This document shows positions 60,671 to 64,000 of a DNA stretch of 64,000 bases, piece after piece. This DNA comes from Octadecabacter dasysiphoniae (GTDB lineage: Bacteria > Pseudomonadota > Alphaproteobacteria > Rhodobacterales > Rhodobacteraceae): positions 868,001 to 932,000 of the forward strand of contig NZ_JAKGAQ010000001.1 in the NCBI RefSeq assembly GCF_021532615.1. Direction: 5' to 3'. Each line of letters starts with the position of its first letter. The first letter of the stretch is position 1. The position numbers and the translations under genes were made by a program. The notes below the pieces were generated by a model. It ran no database searches, was not told the DNA's origin, and saw only the letters and a list, made by a program, of their open reading frames with translations.

Positions 60671-61327
60671 TTAATCGAGGCTGAGAACGGGTGCATCTCG
60701 TTCGACCTCAAAGGCCTGTGCGCCGGTTGACGTGATGATCTGCACCTCGACCTCCAGTGCATTCGGGAAGGCGTCAAAATACGCGAATGAGATTTCGGTC
60801 AGTGCGTCGGGTGCTTCGCAGGTCAGTGTATAGGCGGCATGGAATTCAGTGTGACCGGCTTCTTCCGCGTGCTCATCGTGGTCGTGCTCGTCATGCTCAT
60901 CTTCGGCGTGCTCATCGTGGTCGTGCTCGTCATGCTCATCTTCGGCGTGCTCATCGTGGTCGTCGTCGTCATGGTCATCCTCGCCGTGATCATCATGATC
61001 GTCGTGCTCATCCTCTCCGCTTTCCAGCTCTGCGTTGGCGTCAATCAGCGAACACCCCGCGGCTTGGGGCAGAACAAACAATTCAAGCGGCGCTGCCAAT
61101 GTCGCAAGCGCCGTTTCAATCGCGGCAAGGTCTTCATCGCTTTGCGCGGCGTATTCAAAACCGACAATGTCCGCGCCGGGTGCTTCAAATTCCATTGCGA
61201 CGGACGTGCCATCCATTGCGATGTTCAGCGTACCAACGCCGTGTTCATGGGCATCAAGTTCGCGGGTGTCTTCGGCGAATGCCGGAACGGCGGCAATGAG
61301 AGCAATGAGTGATATGGTCTGTTTCAT
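60671..61327 (-). CDS. DUF2796 (ZrgA-like) periplasmic zinc-binding protein
   Basis: A signal peptide (MKQTISLIALIAAVPAFA) precedes the DUF2796 start RELDAHEHGVGTLNIAMDG. A central His/Asp/Glu-rich metal-binding stretch (~110-155) is built from three 13-residue repeats, EDEHDEHDHDEHA. The C-terminal domain closes with EISFAYFDAFPNALEVEVQIIT. ZrgA of Vibrio and its Pseudomonas relatives are Zur-regulated zinc-acquisition proteins. It lies 31 bp after the zur gene, on the same strand, and is upstream of an ABC pair, matching those operons. Confidence 0.88.
   Translation of the reverse strand: MKQTISLIALIAAVPAFAEDTRELDAHEHGVGTLNIAMDGTSVAMEFEAPGADIVGFEYAAQSDEDLAAIETALATLAAPLELFVLPQAAGCSLIDANAELESGEDEHDDHDDHGEDDHDDDDHDEHAEDEHDEHDHDEHAEDEHDEHDHDEHAEEAGHTEFHAAYTLTCEAPDALTEISFAYFDAFPNALEVEVQIITSTGAQAFEVERDAPVLSLD
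60869..60985. repeat. 39-bp tandem repeats in the ZrgA-like gene
   Basis: Three units of 13 codons begin at 60869, 60908 and 60947. The first two are almost identical and the third has diverged. They encode the His/Asp/Glu metal-binding stretch. Slippage here could vary zinc-binding capacity between strains. Confidence 0.85.
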
Positions 61328-61357
61328 GATGCATCCTATGCAAAGTGAGGAGAGGGG

Positions 61358-61744
61358 TCAGGCTACGCAGTCGACGCAATGCCCATGTATTTCAACGATG
61401 TGTCGATTTGCCCGAAAAGCGTTTTGATCAGTCAGCGCATTGAAGGTCGCCAATAGATCGCTGCCGTCGTGTTCTTCGACGGACCCGCAATCCTCACAGA
61501 TGGCGAGGATCGGGACACTTTCGGCGTGATTGCAGCGACAGGGAACAAAGGCTTTGATCGATTCGAGCCGATGTGCGTGGCCTTGATTGGTTAAGGCAGA
61601 CAGTGTGCGATATACTGTGGGCGGCGCGATGTCTGGCTCACTGAGTTGAAGTTGCTCAAGAATTTGATAGGCGGTCATGGGGCGTTGCGACGCCTTGAGC
61701 ACTGTTAAAATGTCCGTTTGTCGTACAGCAGCGCGCTTTCTCAT
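61358..61744 (-). CDS. zur: Fur-family zinc uptake regulator Zur
   Basis: This 128-residue protein has an N-terminal winged helix (RQTDILTVLKASQRPMTAYQILEQLQ, APPTVYRTLSALTNQGHAHRLES). Structural zinc Cys pairs are ICEDCG and HCVDC. Regulatory-site residues HAE and HIVEIHGH are visible. The Cys arrangement and the DUF2796 operon downstream favour Zur over Fur. It heads the operon and has a palindromic site in front. Confidence 0.9.
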   Translation of the reverse strand: MRKRAAVRQTDILTVLKASQRPMTAYQILEQLQLSEPDIAPPTVYRTLSALTNQGHAHRLESIKAFVPCRCNHAESVPILAICEDCGSVEEHDGSDLLATFNALTDQNAFRANRHIVEIHGHCVDCVA

Positions 61745-61771
61745 GGGGTGCCTTCCTTCTTTTATGAATAT

Positions 61772-61787
61772 TTATTTTATAAAGTAA
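61772..61787. promoter_or_regulatory. Candidate Zur box upstream of zur
   Basis: TTATTTTATAAAGTAA is an imperfect palindrome (TTA-N-TTTATAAA-N-TAA) 28 bp upstream of the zur start. AT-rich TTA...TAA dyads of this kind are typical Zur/Fur-family operators. It predicts zinc-dependent repression of the whole cluster, including zur itself. Confidence 0.6.
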
Positions 61788-61939
61788 CAATTCGCAAGAC
61801 GGCAGCCTGAGGTTGATCCGTCAGGCCAAACACTTCAGCAATGACAGCAAATATAGGAAAAGGTTGGACGCCTTCAGCACGCGCCGTTTTTCAATCGCGC
61901 AGTCGGGCGGGATGACCCCGCCCTTTGCCACTTTGTGAA

Positions 61940-64000
61940 CTACATCGCGCCGTCGTAGAACGTGTAGTGGTCGCCATTTCTGTTATTGATCATCGCAGAC
62001 GGCAATTGGACCAATTCGACTGAACCGACCAGCATTTCATAGGCAAATATTTCTTCGACCTCGCCCCAGTCTTTGCTGCGATAGTCGGCGCAAACACGGC
62101 GATACAGTTTGATGCCTCTGACCTGAAAATGATCCGTCCAGACCGGCAGGAGGAGTTTGGTGAAGCAGTATTTGACAGGCCTAATGGTGAGCCATGGGCT
62201 CAGGTTCGTTTCCGTTCCGTCCCTTGCGACGAATGAATAGGCATAGCCCAAACCATGGTGCGGATTCCAGACAGGTTCATGTTTGGTAATGATATGCCTT
62301 TTCAGCGCAACCATGAGGTTGAACGCGCCCTGATCCCAATCCAGTGGTTCTGAGGGGGGCGGCAAGACACGCGCCACTTCCACCATTTTAACACGCGCCT
62401 CTTCCGCCATTTTAGGATGGAACACTTCGCTTCGTCGAAGTTTGACATCCCATGTGTCGCCGGTGGGGGCACGACCATCGATCGTGACTATTTCACGGTG
62501 CTCTAGAAGGTCAGGCTTGAGCGTTACCTTCGTGTCGGGATCCCCGAGGATCAACGCCGGTGTTGTGAAATTTTCCTCTTGGCCATCTTCGCGCGTGATC
62601 GTTACGGGCCATTCGCTGTCATCCGTGACCCGCAGATCAATGCCACAGGTGTTGTGCGTGGCCACCACGGAATCAAGGTGGACTTCGATCACGAGCTTAT
62701 CAATCTGCGCCCAACGTGCCGCGTCGCCTTGTGCTGTGATCATCAGTTCTGTCCACGCGGGCAGCGATCTGAGGAATGTGCTTGCCTCAAGGCGTGAATG
62801 GTCTTGTGTTAATGCGCCCAAGATTGACTGGATAAGGCCCTCAGCCTCCTCGGCGTAGCCGCCGCCTACGGTGACGTCTTTGGAGTGTTCGTCATAGGAA
62901 AACTGCCATTTCGCAGCGGGGGCAAAGACCTCTTGATCGGCTGTTTCCGATTGCAGGCTTTCAAGCGGGGTTTTGCCGTAACGCACTGCAAAAAGTGTGT
63001 TGTCATGCTTTAGGATGCCATTTCCAAAATGCTGTACAACGACGCTGGCGCTGCGATTGCCTGTGTCGGTCGTATCGGCGCCCGGTCGTTCTGACACCAC
63101 GCAATCGCGCACCGTGATTGATCGAATGACAACCTTGTCGTGATCGAACGGGAAATAGGAATTGCTGCCCAAGTTTACAGACACAGTCCTTGGCCATGCG
63201 TTCCGGTCTTCGTCGGGGTCTGTGTCCCATGGGCCTTTCTGACCTTCGTTCAGAATGGCCAATTGATCCGGGGAAAGTTCGATGGTGATGGGGGCCGCAG
63301 TGTGGGATGGCAACATTGATTGGCTGGCTTCGCCCTCCAACTTTTCAACAATGGATCGCGCAATCGAATTGCTGAATTCGGCAAGATAGCCTTTCAGGGC
63401 CTCAAGGCTGGTTTCCCAGATGCGGCGGCTGTCCTCGGCGTTTTCGGCGTAGACTTGTTGGGTGGTGACGGTTTTTTCGAATTGATCCACCAGCCAATTC
63501 ACACCGAATTCATCGGCACCTTGCGGGATAGGGCAAGGTTCCAAAAAGAGGGCTTCGTAGGCTTTGACCAGTTTGTAGCGCTGCTGAACAAGCCAGTTTA
63601 ACGCGTGGGTCTTCATCTGATCTGCCGCGCCCAAAAGCGCCGTGTTGACCCGCCCATATGAGGCGTCGGCCAAGGCATCGATGAATATCCCTTCGAGATG
63701 GTGGGTCATTGCGATGTCGCTGGCGATTGCGGCAAGTTCAACATGTGCGCTGATGATCTGGCCGACCACTTGGGTTTTGCGAAGATTGAGGTCTTCGATT
63801 TCTTTAGAAAACTGGATGAAGGCGGGGTCTTTGGCCTCAAGCTTTTTCAACAATTTCTTGGCGGCGTCTTCGGGGGCGGCCAAAACACTGAGATCGGCGT
63901 AGATATCTTTCGCGGCATCTGCGAAATTGTCCGATACGGCAGACCATTGCGCGGCGCGTGCTTTGGGCACTTTCGCGGCCTCGCGCGCTTCTTCGGCTTC
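61940..64000 (-). CDS. Large protein of unknown function, N-terminus outside window
   Basis: At least 686 residues are visible and the frame is open at the window edge. Residues up to ~220 are alpha-helical and coiled-coil-like (QVVGQIISAHVELAAIASDIAMTHH, LVQQRYKLVKAYEALFLEP). A beta-rich part follows (ISLSPDQL-like ITIELSPDQLAILNEGQKG; VSVNLGSNSYFPFDHDKVVIRSITVRDC) and a C-terminal domain ending in TFYDGAM. I recognise no family. A helical stalk followed by beta domains is vaguely like Tc-toxin A chains, but nothing specific supports that. There is no signal peptide to examine. Confidence 0.7.
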   Translation of the reverse strand, partial: EAEEAREAAKVPKARAAQWSAVSDNFADAAKDIYADLSVLAAPEDAAKKLLKKLEAKDPAFIQFSKEIEDLNLRKTQVVGQIISAHVELAAIASDIAMTHHLEGIFIDALADASYGRVNTALLGAADQMKTHALNWLVQQRYKLVKAYEALFLEPCPIPQGADEFGVNWLVDQFEKTVTTQQVYAENAEDSRRIWETSLEALKGYLAEFSNSIARSIVEKLEGEASQSMLPSHTAAPITIELSPDQLAILNEGQKGPWDTDPDEDRNAWPRTVSVNLGSNSYFPFDHDKVVIRSITVRDCVVSERPGADTTDTGNRSASVVVQHFGNGILKHDNTLFAVRYGKTPLESLQSETADQEVFAPAAKWQFSYDEHSKDVTVGGGYAEEAEGLIQSILGALTQDHSRLEASTFLRSLPAWTELMITAQGDAARWAQIDKLVIEVHLDSVVATHNTCGIDLRVTDDSEWPVTITREDGQEENFTTPALILGDPDTKVTLKPDLLEHREIVTIDGRAPTGDTWDVKLRRSEVFHPKMAEEARVKMVEVARVLPPPSEPLDWDQGAFNLMVALKRHIITKHEPVWNPHHGLGYAYSFVARDGTETNLSPWLTIRPVKYCFTKLLLPVWTDHFQVRGIKLYRRVCADYRSKDWGEVEEIFAYEMLVGSVELVQLPSAMINNRNGDHYTFYDGAM

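Noticed and set aside
60869..60985. CRISPR-like direct repeats
   Set aside because: The units are contiguous without spacers, and they encode in-frame His/Asp/Glu repeats of the ZrgA-like protein.

Overview
The window looks like a chromosomal segment of a marine alphaproteobacterium of the Rhodobacteraceae (Roseobacter-like). The evidence is family resemblance plus context: an NDUFA12-like protein, MlaD, DUF2155 and aat in a row; accB-accC; a GapR (DUF2312) protein; a DUF6525 protein; TRAP and branched-chain-type ABC transporters; and RTX proteins with a type I exporter. No species can be named from sequence alone.

Layout. 1-2.5 kb: the end of a type I secretion ABC gene plus its HlyD adaptor. 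2.5-11.2 kb: housekeeping genes (FAD-domain photolyase-like protein, clpP-clpX, RidA, NDUFA12-like, MlaD, DUF2155, aat, a methyltransferase, accC, accB). 11.3-23.8 kb: a coherent acetate/short-chain-acid block, made of acs, a five-gene ABC importer (livF-G-M-H plus a Tat-exported binding protein), a divergent ScfR-type regulator, a receiver-only response regulator, a small membrane protein, and a histidine kinase whose sensor half is a sodium:solute-symporter domain (CrbS/CbrA type). 23.8-29.8 kb: assorted single genes, including a FadB-like protein that has lost its NAD-binding domain, gapR and phzF.

29.9-41.9 kb: a complete ~12 kb integrated element bounded by a 19-bp direct repeat, with the left copy inside tRNA-Thr(UGU). 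It carries an integrase, a primase-helicase, both terminase subunits, a portal protein, a fused prohead protease/major capsid protein, a gpW-like connector and a DUF2190 capsid protein. It has no tail, baseplate or lysis gene. This is the gene content of a capsid-forming phage satellite (cf-PICI-like), and it is the most interesting object in the window. It also shows phased integrase arm sites at both ends, an eight-copy iteron cluster, a tandem operator in a divergent promoter, and two opposite-strand candidate cargo genes.

42-45.7 kb: a decayed zone with an aldehyde dehydrogenase pseudogene, a secreted RTX metallophosphatase and a carboxymuconolactone decarboxylase-like gene. 45.9-52.1 kb: a DctB/DctD two-component pair driving a TRAP C4-dicarboxylate-type transporter; the DctD lacks the GAFTGA sigma-54 loop, yet a DctD-like dyad sits upstream of dctP. 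52.3-53.3 kb: remnants (truncated receiver, CobW P-loop fragment) next to an Rrf2 regulator. 53.7-57.3 kb: a second RTX protein, then a PepSY protein with a response regulator and kinase. 57.7-61.8 kb: a Zur-headed zinc operon (zur, zrgA-like DUF2796, LolD/LolE-like ABC pair, two DUF3299 proteins). 61.9-64 kb: a large unrecognised protein running off the window edge.
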